Origin: Hyphomicrobiales bacterium
GTDB taxonomy: Bacteria > Pseudomonadota > Alphaproteobacteria > Rhizobiales > Rhizobiaceae
Assembly: GCA_900466575.1 (NCBI GenBank)
Contig: UBMP01000020.1
Coordinates: 310,001-374,000 of the forward strand
Length of the DNA: 64,000 nucleotides
Direction of reading: 5' to 3'
A program made the translations under genes and the position numbers. Below the pieces are notes generated by a model. The model was given only the letters and a program-made list of their open reading frames with translations. It was not told the DNA's origin and ran no database searches. Of the stretch, positions 51,199 through 58,983 are shown one piece after another (the first letter of the stretch is position 1; each line of letters begins with the position of its first letter).

Positions 51199-52317
51199 TC
51201 AAGCAGCCTTCGCCGCTTTCGTCACAGCCCGCCGAATGCCGGCGCTTTCCAGCATCGGCAGCACGGTGTCGCGGAAGTAGGGGAACTCTTCCGCATAATC
51301 GACGAAGGAAAGCGTCGTGCCGTTGAAGCCGGCCTTGTGGAGGGCAATCAGCCCCTCCGCCACCTGTTCCGGCGTGCCGACCAGCGGGAAGCCGCCGTGT
51401 CCTGCCGCCATGCGGTCGCGGATGAGGGCGAGCAGATCGTGCGGGAAGGAATGCGCGTGGGCAAATTGCAGGCGCACGAGATTGTCGACCGCTGCCCAGT
51501 CGGCATTGTCCTGGCCGAAATGCTGCAGATAGTCCTTCGCTTCCTTTTCCGTCGGACGGCAGACGACATGGCTGAAGGTCAGCACGCCGACCTTCTTGCC
51601 GACATCGCGCGCCTGCTGCTTCAGCGCCGCGATTTCCTCGCCCGAGCGGGAGAGATCGATCGCGGGGGTGAAGAGGAAGTCCGCATTCTTGACCGCAAAG
51701 GCGCGGCCCTCGCCGGAGCCGGCAGCATTCAGGATCGGCACCTTGCGCGAGGGGCGCGGGTCGCCGAGGATGCCCTTCAGCTTGAAGAAGGCGCCGTCCC
51801 AGTCGAAGGTCTCGGTGCGCGTCCACAGCGCCTTGATGACGTCGAACCATTCCTGCGCATAGGCATAGCGCTCCTCATGGCCGGCGGGCAGGTCGAGGCC
51901 CAGCGCCTTGTATTCCGGCTCGTTCCAGCCGGCGACGATGTTGAGGCCGATGCGGCCGCGGCTGATCTGGTCGATGGTGGCGATCTGCTTGGCCACAACC
52001 GCCGGATGGTTGGCCGCCGTGTGGATCGTGGCAAACACATTGATGTTCTGGGTGCTGGCCAGCAGCCCCGCCGCCCAGGTCATGGTTTCCAGCACGCCGC
52101 CATGGAAATTGGTCTCGCCGCCATAGCCGATCCAGCGGGCGATCGGCAGCATGAAGTCGATGCCGGCATCATCGAGCAGGCGGGCGAGCTTGAGATTGTT
52201 GTCCCAGGAATTGACCCAGCGCTCGGGTACTTTGGTGACGGACATGCCGCCGGAGCAGTTGGACGCGAAGGTTCCGAGCACGAATTGGCCTTCAGCGAAC
52301 ATCGAGTTCTCTGTCAT
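51199..52317 (-). CDS. LLM-class flavin-dependent monooxygenase, RutA-like
   Basis: A 372-residue bacterial-luciferase-like monooxygenase. The segments FMLPIARWIGYGGETNFHGG, then VAKQIATIDQISRGRIGLNIVAGWNEPEY and NAAGSGEGRAFAVKNADFLF, follow the order seen in pyrimidine oxygenase RutA, which opens an amide in a ring by flavin-N5-oxide chemistry. It needs reduced FMN from a reductase such as the one at 50409. GGGG lies before ATG at 52317. It is divergent from the MarR gene. Its heterocyclic substrate is an inference. Confidence 0.88.
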   Translation of the reverse strand: MTENSMFAEGQFVLGTFASNCSGGMSVTKVPERWVNSWDNNLKLARLLDDAGIDFMLPIARWIGYGGETNFHGGVLETMTWAAGLLASTQNINVFATIHTAANHPAVVAKQIATIDQISRGRIGLNIVAGWNEPEYKALGLDLPAGHEERYAYAQEWFDVIKALWTRTETFDWDGAFFKLKGILGDPRPSRKVPILNAAGSGEGRAFAVKNADFLFTPAIDLSRSGEEIAALKQQARDVGKKVGVLTFSHVVCRPTEKEAKDYLQHFGQDNADWAAVDNLVRLQFAHAHSFPHDLLALIRDRMAAGHGGFPLVGTPEQVAEGLIALHKAGFNGTTLSFVDYAEEFPYFRDTVLPMLESAGIRRAVTKAAKAA

Positions 52318-52354
52318 GGTAGTTCCCCAGAAGATTTGTTAGAATTTACGATAG

Positions 52355-52384
52355 AAAGTTTATTTGAAGTCTAAACTTTGTCAA
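52355..52384 (-). promoter_or_regulatory. MarR operator overlapping the LLM-gene promoter
   Basis: AAAGTTTA (52355-52362) and TAAACTTT (52372-52379) form a perfect 8-base inverted repeat with a 9-base spacer. On the minus strand TTGACA (52384-52379), a 16-base spacer and TAAACT (52362-52357) make a good promoter for the LLM gene, covered exactly by the palindrome. Binding of the divergent MarR protein would block it. Confidence 0.65.
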
Positions 52385-52493
52385 CGGTCGAAATTCGCAA
52401 ATCGCTATTTTTCCGGGCGGGCGGAAAAGCGGTGTTTGAGCCCGCCTCGCGGTGCGGCTAGTGTCGGGGGCGAGTCGGGTTGAGGAGCGGGAC

Positions 52494-53063
52494 ATGCAGG
52501 ACGAGAACAAGGAAGCCGGCAAGGCAGTCGATGGGCAAAAGGACAGCGGCCTCGACCGCCACTGGCATCTGGCGCGCACACCTGTCGAAATGGATGTCGC
52601 CGAGCTGGAATATGCGCTCATGCGCGCCTTCGAAGCCTTTGGTCGCTGGCAGACGGAATGCCTCTCGACCGTTCTCGACCTCACCGCGAGCGGCCCGGAA
52701 AACGCCATGCTCCACATCATCCGCATGAACGACCGGCCGAAGACGCTGAAGGACATCGCGCGTCTCTCCAACCGCGAGGACATTCCCAACATGCAATACA
52801 GCCTGCGCAAGCTGATCGGCGCGGGCCTCGTCGAACGCACCGGGAGCGGCCGCTCCGGCGTCACCTACACCGTGACGGAAGCCGGGCGCGACGTCACCGA
52901 CCGCTACGCCGATGTGCGCGCCTCGCTACTGGTCAAGGCCGTGCAATCGGTACCGAACCTCGGCAAGCGGCTGGAGGACGCGACGGAAACGCTGGATCTG
53001 CTGACGGGGATTTACGAGCAGGTGGCCCGGACGGCCGCGACGCATAGAAGGTTGCCGCGGTGA
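52494..53063 (+). CDS. MarR-type winged-helix regulator
   Basis: A 189-residue regulator. The winged helix covers about residues 55-135: ENAMLHIIRMNDRPKTLKDI, then ARLSNREDIPNMQYSLRKLI and GLVERTGSGRSGVTYTVTEAG. GAGGAG precedes ATG at 52494. It is divergent from the RutA-like gene; the palindrome in the gap and similar sites before the aryl-CoA and styrene-type operons suggest that it controls the whole island, probably released by an aromatic acid or its CoA ester. Confidence 0.85.
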   Translation: MQDENKEAGKAVDGQKDSGLDRHWHLARTPVEMDVAELEYALMRAFEAFGRWQTECLSTVLDLTASGPENAMLHIIRMNDRPKTLKDIARLSNREDIPNMQYSLRKLIGAGLVERTGSGRSGVTYTVTEAGRDVTDRYADVRASLLVKAVQSVPNLGKRLEDATETLDLLTGIYEQVARTAATHRRLPR

Positions 53064-53179
53064 TCGAGGTGGAAGTGGCGCGCTGTCCTCTCCTCCCCAT
53101 GAGAATATCAACGTTGCAGCCCACTCCCAACGGGTGTATGCGCCGATGATCCTCTGACGTCTCCCAGAAAGAACACCGC

Positions 53180-53938
53180 ATGCTCTTGCAGCAAGGCCAA
53201 GCCCGTGATGAACGCGTTGATCTCAACCTCGCGGTGACGTTGGCAGGAACTGCAGGTGCGCTGAATGCGGCCGCATTCTATTCGGTTGGCTTCTTTTCCG
53301 CCAACATGACCGGGAATGTCTCGACGCTGTCCGACCATCTCGCCATCGGCCAGTGGCGGTCCGCCCTGTTTTATTTCAGCATCGTCTTCGCATTCATTTT
53401 CGGTGCAGGTATTTCGACGCTCCTGATCAACACCGGGCGGCGGCGTCATATCCATGGCATTTACGCCTATAGTGTCCTGACGGAAGCCATTCTTCTGGCA
53501 CTGCTCGGAGGCGCCGATCTCTGGCTGCTTGAGGCCTGGCGCACGTCGGTTGTTGTGCTCGGCCTGGCATTCCTCATGGGCCTGCAGAATGCGGTGGTGA
53601 CCCGGATTTCCGATGCCCGTGTCCGCACCACCCATGTGTCCGGCATGGCGACCGATATCGGGATCGAACTCGGCATCGCGCTCGATATCCTGCGCGGGCG
53701 CGATCGCGAAACGGATGCGGCACACAACCGCTCAAAGCTGCGCCTGCATCTCTATACGATTTCCGCGTTCCTGCTGGGCGGCGTTCTCGGGGTCATTGCC
53801 TATCAGGCCATCGCCGGCTGGCTGTTTATGGTCGCTGCAGGCCTCCTGTTCGTGATTTCATTGACCGGGATTTCGCGGTCGCGGCGCATCGCCGGCCGCA
53901 ACGGATCATCTGATTTCGCAAGCGACTCCGCAGACTGA
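53180..53938 (+). CDS. YoaK/DUF1275 family membrane protein
   Basis: A 252-residue inner-membrane protein with six or seven helices. The family signature is GALNAAAFYSVGFFSANMTGNVSTL, with GLQNAVVTRISDARVRTTHVSGMATDIGIELG in the middle. Function of the family is unknown; transport is often suggested. It lies between two catabolic transcripts and may not belong to either. ATG at 53180 lacks a strong ribosome site. Confidence 0.85.
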   Translation: MLLQQGQARDERVDLNLAVTLAGTAGALNAAAFYSVGFFSANMTGNVSTLSDHLAIGQWRSALFYFSIVFAFIFGAGISTLLINTGRRRHIHGIYAYSVLTEAILLALLGGADLWLLEAWRTSVVVLGLAFLMGLQNAVVTRISDARVRTTHVSGMATDIGIELGIALDILRGRDRETDAAHNRSKLRLHLYTISAFLLGGVLGVIAYQAIAGWLFMVAAGLLFVISLTGISRSRRIAGRNGSSDFASDSAD

Positions 53939-53940
53939 GA

Positions 53941-53967
53941 CAAAAAAGGCCGCGTCGAAACGCGGCC
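53941..53967 (-). terminator. Rho-independent terminator of the styrene/indole monooxygenase operon
   Basis: GGCCGCGT-CGAA-ACGCGGCC (53948-53967), an 8-base perfect stem; on the minus strand it is followed by six T (complement of 53942-53947). It lies 30 bases after the end of the monooxygenase gene and three bases from the convergent DUF1275 stop. Confidence 0.88.
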
Positions 53968-53997
53968 AAGGGTTCGCCTTTGTTTGGGAGGTCTCCC

Positions 53998-55236
53998 TTA
54001 GGCGGCAAGACGCGTGAGATAGGCGTCTGCCTCTTCGGGAACGGCGAACCAGGGGAAAAAGTCCCGGGGGTCGTTGAAGCCGTTGGCGATGCGCTTGGCG
54101 AGGTCCGGATATGCCTGTGCCGAGCCCATGATGTTGAGAACATGCGGCGGCGGCGGCATCAGGAGCGCATTGGTCCAGCCGACAACGAACTGGGCATAGG
54201 CCCAATAGCCTTCAAAGGTCGCGACCATAAAGGCCTCGTCGAAGGCGCGGTCGCCATGGGCGAGGATCGCGTCCATATAGGCCTTGGCGCATTTCGACGC
54301 GTTGTTGGAGCCCTGGCCGGTGATCGGGTCGTTGAGGCAGACGGCATCCGCCATGCCGAGCACGATGGCGCCGGAAGGCAGGCGACCGACGGGTTTGCGC
54401 ACCGTGGGCGGGAAGGCGCCGGCGAGAATGCCGTTATCGTCGGTGAGTTCGATGTCCTTGCAGCGCTCGGCTTCCCAGGGCGTGAAGGTTTCCAGCACCC
54501 ACTTGGACTTCGCCAGATGTTCTTCCGGCGACTTGACGTCCTTCCAGCAGTCCATCGGGCCGCCGGGAATGCCTTCGAACACCATGATGTCGCAGGGGCC
54601 GGTCGTCGTCAGCGCCGGGAAGGTGAAATATTCGCCGACGGTCGGGATGAGATTGAAATTGACGGCCGAATGGTCGGGGCGCTTTTCCATGCCCTTGACA
54701 TAGGTGAGCGCCAGCGCACGCTGCGGCTTGTCGAAGGGCGAGCGGGAGGCGTCGCGCTCGAACATCTTGGCGATGTCACCCTTGCCGGCGGCGACGATCA
54801 CCAGATCGCTCTGCTTGGCATAGGTTTCGAGGTCTTCAATGGTGGCGTCATGGATGACCATCTCGCCACCCTGACGGGTGAATTCCTTCATCCAGTGCGG
54901 GATCTTGACGCGCTGGTCGACGCTCTGGGCGCTCTTGTCGAGCTTGCCGTTCCAGTCGATGGCCTTGGCGCCATTGCCTTCCGGAGACGGCACGGTGAAG
55001 CTGATCGAGTCCACCGTCGGGCATTCGGCTTCCCAGAAGTTGATGCCGAGATCGCGCTCGTTCTGCAGCGCGTTATCGAACATGCATTGGCTGGACATGA
55101 CCTTGCCCTTGGCAATGTCTTCGCCCGTGCGGTTCTGCACGATGCGCACTTCGTGACCGGCTTTCAGAAGGCCGATGCCGAGCTGAAGGCCCGACTGGCC
55201 GCCGCCGACGATGGTGAAATGTCTGGATTTCGTCAT
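53998..55236 (-). CDS. Styrene/indole monooxygenase family flavoprotein (StyA/IifC-like)
   Basis: A 412-residue FAD-dependent epoxidase. The N-terminal IVGGGQSGLQLGIGLLKAGHEVRIVQNRT gives the FAD site, HATIEDLETYAKQSDLVIVAAGKGD the middle, and the styrene-monooxygenase substrate domain follows (GPCDIMVFEGIPGGPMDCWKD, then VLGMADAVCLNDPITGQGSNNASKCA). It epoxidises styrene or the C2-C3 bond of indole using FADH2 from a separate reductase, here the protein at 56108. AAGGGGA precedes ATG at 55236. With the SDR and reductase it forms the same trio as the indole-degradation genes iifC, iifB and iifD. Confidence 0.88.
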   Translation of the reverse strand: MTKSRHFTIVGGGQSGLQLGIGLLKAGHEVRIVQNRTGEDIAKGKVMSSQCMFDNALQNERDLGINFWEAECPTVDSISFTVPSPEGNGAKAIDWNGKLDKSAQSVDQRVKIPHWMKEFTRQGGEMVIHDATIEDLETYAKQSDLVIVAAGKGDIAKMFERDASRSPFDKPQRALALTYVKGMEKRPDHSAVNFNLIPTVGEYFTFPALTTTGPCDIMVFEGIPGGPMDCWKDVKSPEEHLAKSKWVLETFTPWEAERCKDIELTDDNGILAGAFPPTVRKPVGRLPSGAIVLGMADAVCLNDPITGQGSNNASKCAKAYMDAILAHGDRAFDEAFMVATFEGYWAYAQFVVGWTNALLMPPPPHVLNIMGSAQAYPDLAKRIANGFNDPRDFFPWFAVPEEADAYLTRLAA

Positions 55237-55276
55237 GTCATTCCCCTTTGCTTTGCGTTTCTTTGAGAGGTGAGGT

Positions 55277-56062
55277 TCAGTCCATCAGGCGCGGGATGGC
55301 CGGGACGTTGGTTTCCGGACCCATGGCCGTGTAGCCGCCGTCGACGCGGACATCCGTGCCGGTGATGAAGCTGGCATTGTCGGAGAGCAGGAAGGCGATG
55401 GCCTCGCCCACTTCGCTCGGGCTGCCGGTGCGGCCGAGCAGGTGGAAGTCCTTTGCCACCGCATCCGCCTTGGCGCGCGTGTCATGCGTCAGTTCCTGCA
55501 TGATGTTCGACCAGGTCCAGCCCGGCGACACGGCGTTGACGCGGATGCCTTCAGGGGCGAGATCCATCGCCTGGTTGCGCGTCAGCTGCAGGATCGCGGC
55601 CTTGGAAACCGGATAAACCCAGCGGCCGGTCTGCGCCACGCGGGCCGAGATCGAGCCGAAATTGACAATCGCGCCCTTGTTGGCGGCCAGATGCTTGCGC
55701 GCCGCCTGCATCAGCATGACCGAGCCGACGATGTTGACGTCGAGCGCCTTCAGCCAGTCGGTGCGCGTCGTGTCCGCGCCATTGTCGAGATAGGTGCAGG
55801 CGACGTTGACGAGGAAATCGAGCCGGCCAGTCTTTTCGACCGTGGCCTTCACCAACGCCTCGATCTCGGCGTCATTGGTGATGTCGGTGGCGATGAAATG
55901 CGTGTTGCCGCCAACATTGGCCGCAGCCTTCTCGCCCGCGTCCTTGTTGATATCGGCGATCACGACCGTCACGCCGTAGTTTTTCAGAACTTCGGCGATG
56001 CCCTGTCCGATCAGCGTCGCGCCGCCGGAAATGATCGCAGTTTTCCCGTTCAGTCCATTCAT
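55277..56062 (-). CDS. Divergent short-chain dehydrogenase/reductase
   Basis: A 261-residue SDR with intact catalytic residues (FGSISARVAQTGRWVYPVSKAA: Ser, Tyr, Lys) but unusual cofactor motifs: GGATLIGQGI instead of TGxxxGIG and NVACTYLDNG where NNAG is usual. AAGGGGA precedes ATG at 56062. Between the epoxidase and flavin reductase genes, it could oxidise the diol formed from an indole-type epoxide, as IifB does. Confidence 0.85.
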   Translation of the reverse strand: MNGLNGKTAIISGGATLIGQGIAEVLKNYGVTVVIADINKDAGEKAAANVGGNTHFIATDITNDAEIEALVKATVEKTGRLDFLVNVACTYLDNGADTTRTDWLKALDVNIVGSVMLMQAARKHLAANKGAIVNFGSISARVAQTGRWVYPVSKAAILQLTRNQAMDLAPEGIRVNAVSPGWTWSNIMQELTHDTRAKADAVAKDFHLLGRTGSPSEVGEAIAFLLSDNASFITGTDVRVDGGYTAMGPETNVPAIPRLMD

Positions 56063-56107
56063 GATGGCTTCCCCTTGTCGTTCTAACGATGACTTCTATG
56101 ATGTGGC

Positions 56108-56623
56108 TCAGGCCGCAGCAGAGGCCGAGGCCGCTGCGAGGCGGGCCGTCAGGAACGCCCCGTCGCCATAGATCAGCGGCGGCGTTTCGCCGTCGGCGCA
56201 GCGGGTCGAGACGACCTCGCCGATGAGGATCATATGCGTGCCGAATTCGTGGATTTCGGCGAGCTTGCAATCGAAGGACACGGAGGCGTCGGCCAGGACC
56301 GGCGCGCCGGTGCCATCGTCGATCCACTCACCAACCGCGAAGCGGTCTTCGCGGGCATGGCCGGTGCGCCCCGCAAACGTCTCGGCGACGGGGCGCTGGT
56401 CCTCGGCCAGAACGTTGACGGCAAAGACGCCGCGATGTTCGACGACGGCGGCAATGGAGGTCGAGCGATTGACGCAGGCAATGAGCGACGGCGGCTCGGT
56501 CGAGAGCGAACAGACGGCAGTCGCCGTAATCCCGCAACGACGGCCTTCGGCATCGAGCGAGGTGATGATGGTGACACCGCCTGCAAGACGGCGCATTCCG
56601 GCACGGAAGAGATCGCTACCCAT
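56108..56623 (-). CDS. Flavin reductase family protein (StyB/IifD-like)
   Basis: A 171-residue reductase: GMRRLAGGVTIITSLDAEGRRCGITATAVCSLSTEPPSLIACVNRST and FAVNVLAEDQRPVAETFAG. It gives reduced FAD to the epoxidase at 53998. Two in-frame ATGs lie at 56629 and 56623; GGGA is eight bases from the second and only two from the first, so I chose 56623. First gene of the operon, transcribed away from the AraC gene. Confidence 0.9.
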   Translation of the reverse strand: MGSDLFRAGMRRLAGGVTIITSLDAEGRRCGITATAVCSLSTEPPSLIACVNRSTSIAAVVEHRGVFAVNVLAEDQRPVAETFAGRTGHAREDRFAVGEWIDDGTGAPVLADASVSFDCKLAEIHEFGTHMILIGEVVSTRCADGETPPLIYGDGAFLTARLAAASASAAA

Positions 56624-56684
56624 TGTCATGTTCCCGTTTTTAAAGCGCCGAAGCGCTAGCGAATGGATTTTCCATTCATTTTAT

Positions 56685-56692
56685 GTTTAAAC
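56685..56692. promoter_or_regulatory. GTTTAAAC palindrome in the AraC/reductase gap
   Basis: GTTTAAAC is embedded in TAGTTTAAACATAAAATGA on the minus strand, matching TTTAAACTTAAAATAA before the aryl-CoA operon at 14 of 16 positions. It lies about 60 bases before the reductase start and is a candidate MarR or AraC site. Confidence 0.45.
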
Positions 56693-56795
56693 TAATCATG
56701 AACCGGATTTGACAATCGGCAATCCACTTTGCGCAGGCGCTTGTCCAGATCCGGCAGATATGGTTTGATTTCGGCTCGTCACGGGGAAACCGCCG

Positions 56796-57785
56796 ATGTT
56801 CGATGCGCATGAGAAGCCTCTTCAGCATCACGGTCTGGTGGACACCCGCGCCGTCGATGAGGCGCGCGATGCCATCGGCCGCATCTTCTGCCCCCACTTT
56901 CTCGATGTCCGCGACCGCTCAGGCGTAGGCTTTCATGCCGTCCACAATGCGGTGGAGCAGCCCGGCTATTCGGTGAATTTCGTCGCCTACGGCGCGGAAG
57001 TGGAGATCGACCCCGGAGAACTCTCCGATTTCTTCCTCCTGCAATTGCCCGTCCATGGCGCGGCACATGTCCGCAGCGGCACCGCGACCGTCGATGTCGC
57101 CGCAGGCCAACGCGCCTCGATCCTCTCGCCGACGCTCGCCTCGCGCATGGTCTGGAAGCAGGATTGCGAGAAGCTGATCGTGCTGATGCGCCGGCGCATG
57201 GTGGAGGATTTCTTTGAGACGATGACGCATCGCCCCCGCGGGGCAATAGAGTTTACGCCCGCAATCGACCTCACCGCCCCCGTTGGCCGCAGCCTCATGG
57301 CGCATGCGCGCATGATGGTCGAGGCGGCCGAAGGCGGGTCCGGTCTGCCGGACGCCTACCGCGCCATGCTGCGCGACGGGCTGATCTCGCTGCTGCTCAA
57401 CGGCCTCGGCAACAACGTCTCCGCCGCCCTCAACCTGCCAGCAGCTGACGCCGGCTCCGCCGCCGTGCGCAAGGCCGAAGAATTCATCCGCGCCCGCGCG
57501 GCCGAAAACATCTCCATGGCCGACATCGCCAACGCCGCCGGCATCCCGCTCCGCACGCTGCAGGATGCCTACCGCAAGGCACTCGGCCGCACCCTCCTCG
57601 ACGGCGTGCAACAGGCGCGGCTGGAGAGCCTGCGCAATGCGCTCCTCAAGCCCACGCCGTCGCTGAATGTGGCGGATGCAGTTTTGGCATCCGGCTTTGG
57701 GCATCTGGGGCGGGCGGCGGCAGCCTATCGCGAGGTCTATGGAGAGAGCCCCTCGGAGACGCTGCGGCGGGTGCGGGGGCGGTAG
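56796..57785 (+). CDS. AraC-family transcriptional regulator
   Basis: A 329-residue activator of the AraC-binding-like type: ligand domain at about 30-200 (GVGFHAVHNAVEQPGYSVNFVAYGAEVEI) and two helix-turn-helices at about 225-325 (ADIANAAGIPLRTLQDAYRKALGRTLLDGVQ; VADAVLASGFGHLGRAAAAYREVYGESPSETLRR). It is divergent from the reductase-SDR-epoxidase operon and is its likely activator, adding a second control layer beside MarR. Confidence 0.92.
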   Translation: MFDAHEKPLQHHGLVDTRAVDEARDAIGRIFCPHFLDVRDRSGVGFHAVHNAVEQPGYSVNFVAYGAEVEIDPGELSDFFLLQLPVHGAAHVRSGTATVDVAAGQRASILSPTLASRMVWKQDCEKLIVLMRRRMVEDFFETMTHRPRGAIEFTPAIDLTAPVGRSLMAHARMMVEAAEGGSGLPDAYRAMLRDGLISLLLNGLGNNVSAALNLPAADAGSAAVRKAEEFIRARAAENISMADIANAAGIPLRTLQDAYRKALGRTLLDGVQQARLESLRNALLKPTPSLNVADAVLASGFGHLGRAAAAYREVYGESPSETLRRVRGR

Positions 57786-57793
57786 CCTCCTTC

Positions 57794-58102
57794 TTATTCG
57801 GCATCGTCGAAATAGGCGTCGATATCGCGATGCCCTTCCAGAATATTGACGACCTCAAACCTGTCCCCGACATAACGGAAAAAGATCACATAGCCCCGGA
57901 AGGCTAAGCTGCGGACGTCCTCGCGCAGTTCCGGGCGCGGACGTCCCATATGACCGGGCAGTCCGGCGAGATGGCAGCATTTCTGCCGGAGCGCGGCGAC
58001 GAAATCCTGTCCCACGGCCAGCGAGCCGCTCTGCGTGGTGATGTAACGAAGGATATGGACGAGGTCTTTCTTGGCGCTGTCGAGATAGCTGAGGCGCGCC
58101 AC
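57794..58102 (-). CDS. parE: ParE/RelE-family toxin
   Basis: A 102-residue type II toxin: YLDSAKKDLVHILRYITTQSGS at the start and the C-terminal RSLAFRGYVIFFRYVGDRFEVVNILEGHRDID typical of ParE. ParE toxins act on DNA gyrase. It follows the antitoxin gene with one base between stop and start. Naming is by family; the target is not shown by sequence. Confidence 0.88.
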   Translation of the reverse strand: MARLSYLDSAKKDLVHILRYITTQSGSLAVGQDFVAALRQKCCHLAGLPGHMGRPRPELREDVRSLAFRGYVIFFRYVGDRFEVVNILEGHRDIDAYFDDAE

Positions 58103-58103
58103 A

Positions 58104-58349
58104 TCAGAAACCCTTGGCGCTCAGCGCCTTGGCCTCTTCCGCCAGCGCTGCGTCGAGCGCCTCGTCGTCATTGTCGCCACCGGCAACGATGGAGGCATTG
58201 AGATGATCGCGCAGTGCGTTCAGCCGTGCCTCACGCTCCTCGACCAGCCGAAGCCCCTCGCGCACGACTTCGCTCGCGGAGCCGTAACGTCCTTCGCGCA
58301 CGGTCTGCTCTACAAATTTTTCCCAGCGTTCGCCCAGTGAAACATTCAT
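58104..58349 (-). CDS. parD: ParD-family antitoxin
   Basis: An 81-residue antitoxin with ribbon-helix-helix start MNVSLGERWEKFVEQTVREG followed by GSASEVVREGLRLVEEREARL, the hallmark of ParD. GGAGAAACCCATC precedes ATG at 58349; the longer frame to 58403 is not needed. It neutralises the toxin encoded just downstream and represses the pair. Confidence 0.88.
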   Translation of the reverse strand: MNVSLGERWEKFVEQTVREGRYGSASEVVREGLRLVEEREARLNALRDHLNASIVAGGDNDDEALDAALAEEAKALSAKGF

Positions 58350-58421
58350 GATGGGTTTCTCCTTCGACGATACGATTGTATGCCGATAACAGAAACCGCG
58401 CAATAAATGCTATTTTTTGGC

Positions 58422-58970
58422 TCAAACCCCCGGCTTCTCCGGATTCCACAGCAGCACCGCACTCGTCGGCTCATAAGCCATGCCCTTCGGATAGCTGATC
58501 GCCTCGAATTGCAGGCCCCAGGGAGCCTGGAAATAGAGGATGGACTGGCCGGCAATCGGGCCGTCCTCGATGGGAAGGGGCCCGAGGCGCGTTTCCACGC
58601 CCATGTCGTCGAGATAGGCCTTCGCCGCCGCGATGTCGCGTACGTAGAAGGCGATGTGGAAGGCGCCGATGTCGCTGTTTTTCTGTTTGAGATCCCGCTG
58701 GTCGGGGGCCGTGTACTCGAAGAGTTCGAGGTTCGAGCCGTTGCCGCAGCGGATCATGGCGACGCGCTCGATGCGGGCGCGGGGATGGACGCCCAGCGCG
58801 TCCGTCATGAAGCTGCCTTCCGGATCGCCGATGGGGCCGAAGGTGAGAACATGGGTGCAGCCCAGCACGCGGTCGAAGAAGTCGATCGCCTCATCGAGGT
58901 TCGGCACGGTGAGGCCCGTGTGGTCGTGGCCGACGAGGCCGGGCAGGCCCTTTTGCGGTTGAGCGGTCAT
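58422..58970 (-). CDS. VOC family metalloprotein (glyoxalase/extradiol-dioxygenase-like)
   Basis: A 182-residue vicinal-oxygen-chelate protein with two beta-alpha-beta-beta-beta modules. Candidate metal ligands: His in HDHTGLTVPNLDEAIDFF, His in GAFHIAFYVRDIAAAKAYL and Glu in WGLQFEAISYPKG. GAGGATTGCC precedes ATG at 58970. It lies 13 bases after the last ATPase gene and is part of the ABC operon, so it probably acts on the imported compound. Confidence 0.85.
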   Translation of the reverse strand: MTAQPQKGLPGLVGHDHTGLTVPNLDEAIDFFDRVLGCTHVLTFGPIGDPEGSFMTDALGVHPRARIERVAMIRCGNGSNLELFEYTAPDQRDLKQKNSDIGAFHIAFYVRDIAAAKAYLDDMGVETRLGPLPIEDGPIAGQSILYFQAPWGLQFEAISYPKGMAYEPTSAVLLWNPEKPGV

Positions 58971-58983
58971 GGCAATCCTCCGG

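Noticed and set aside
46360-52317. Uracil (rut) degradation operon
   Set aside because: Only RutA-, RutF- and RutC-like genes are present; RutB, RutD, RutE and the RutG transporter are missing, and the neighbours are aromatic-CoA enzymes.
57794-58349. Evidence for a mobile island around the ParDE module
   Set aside because: No integrase, transposase, tRNA or direct repeats were seen nearby, and base composition does not change.
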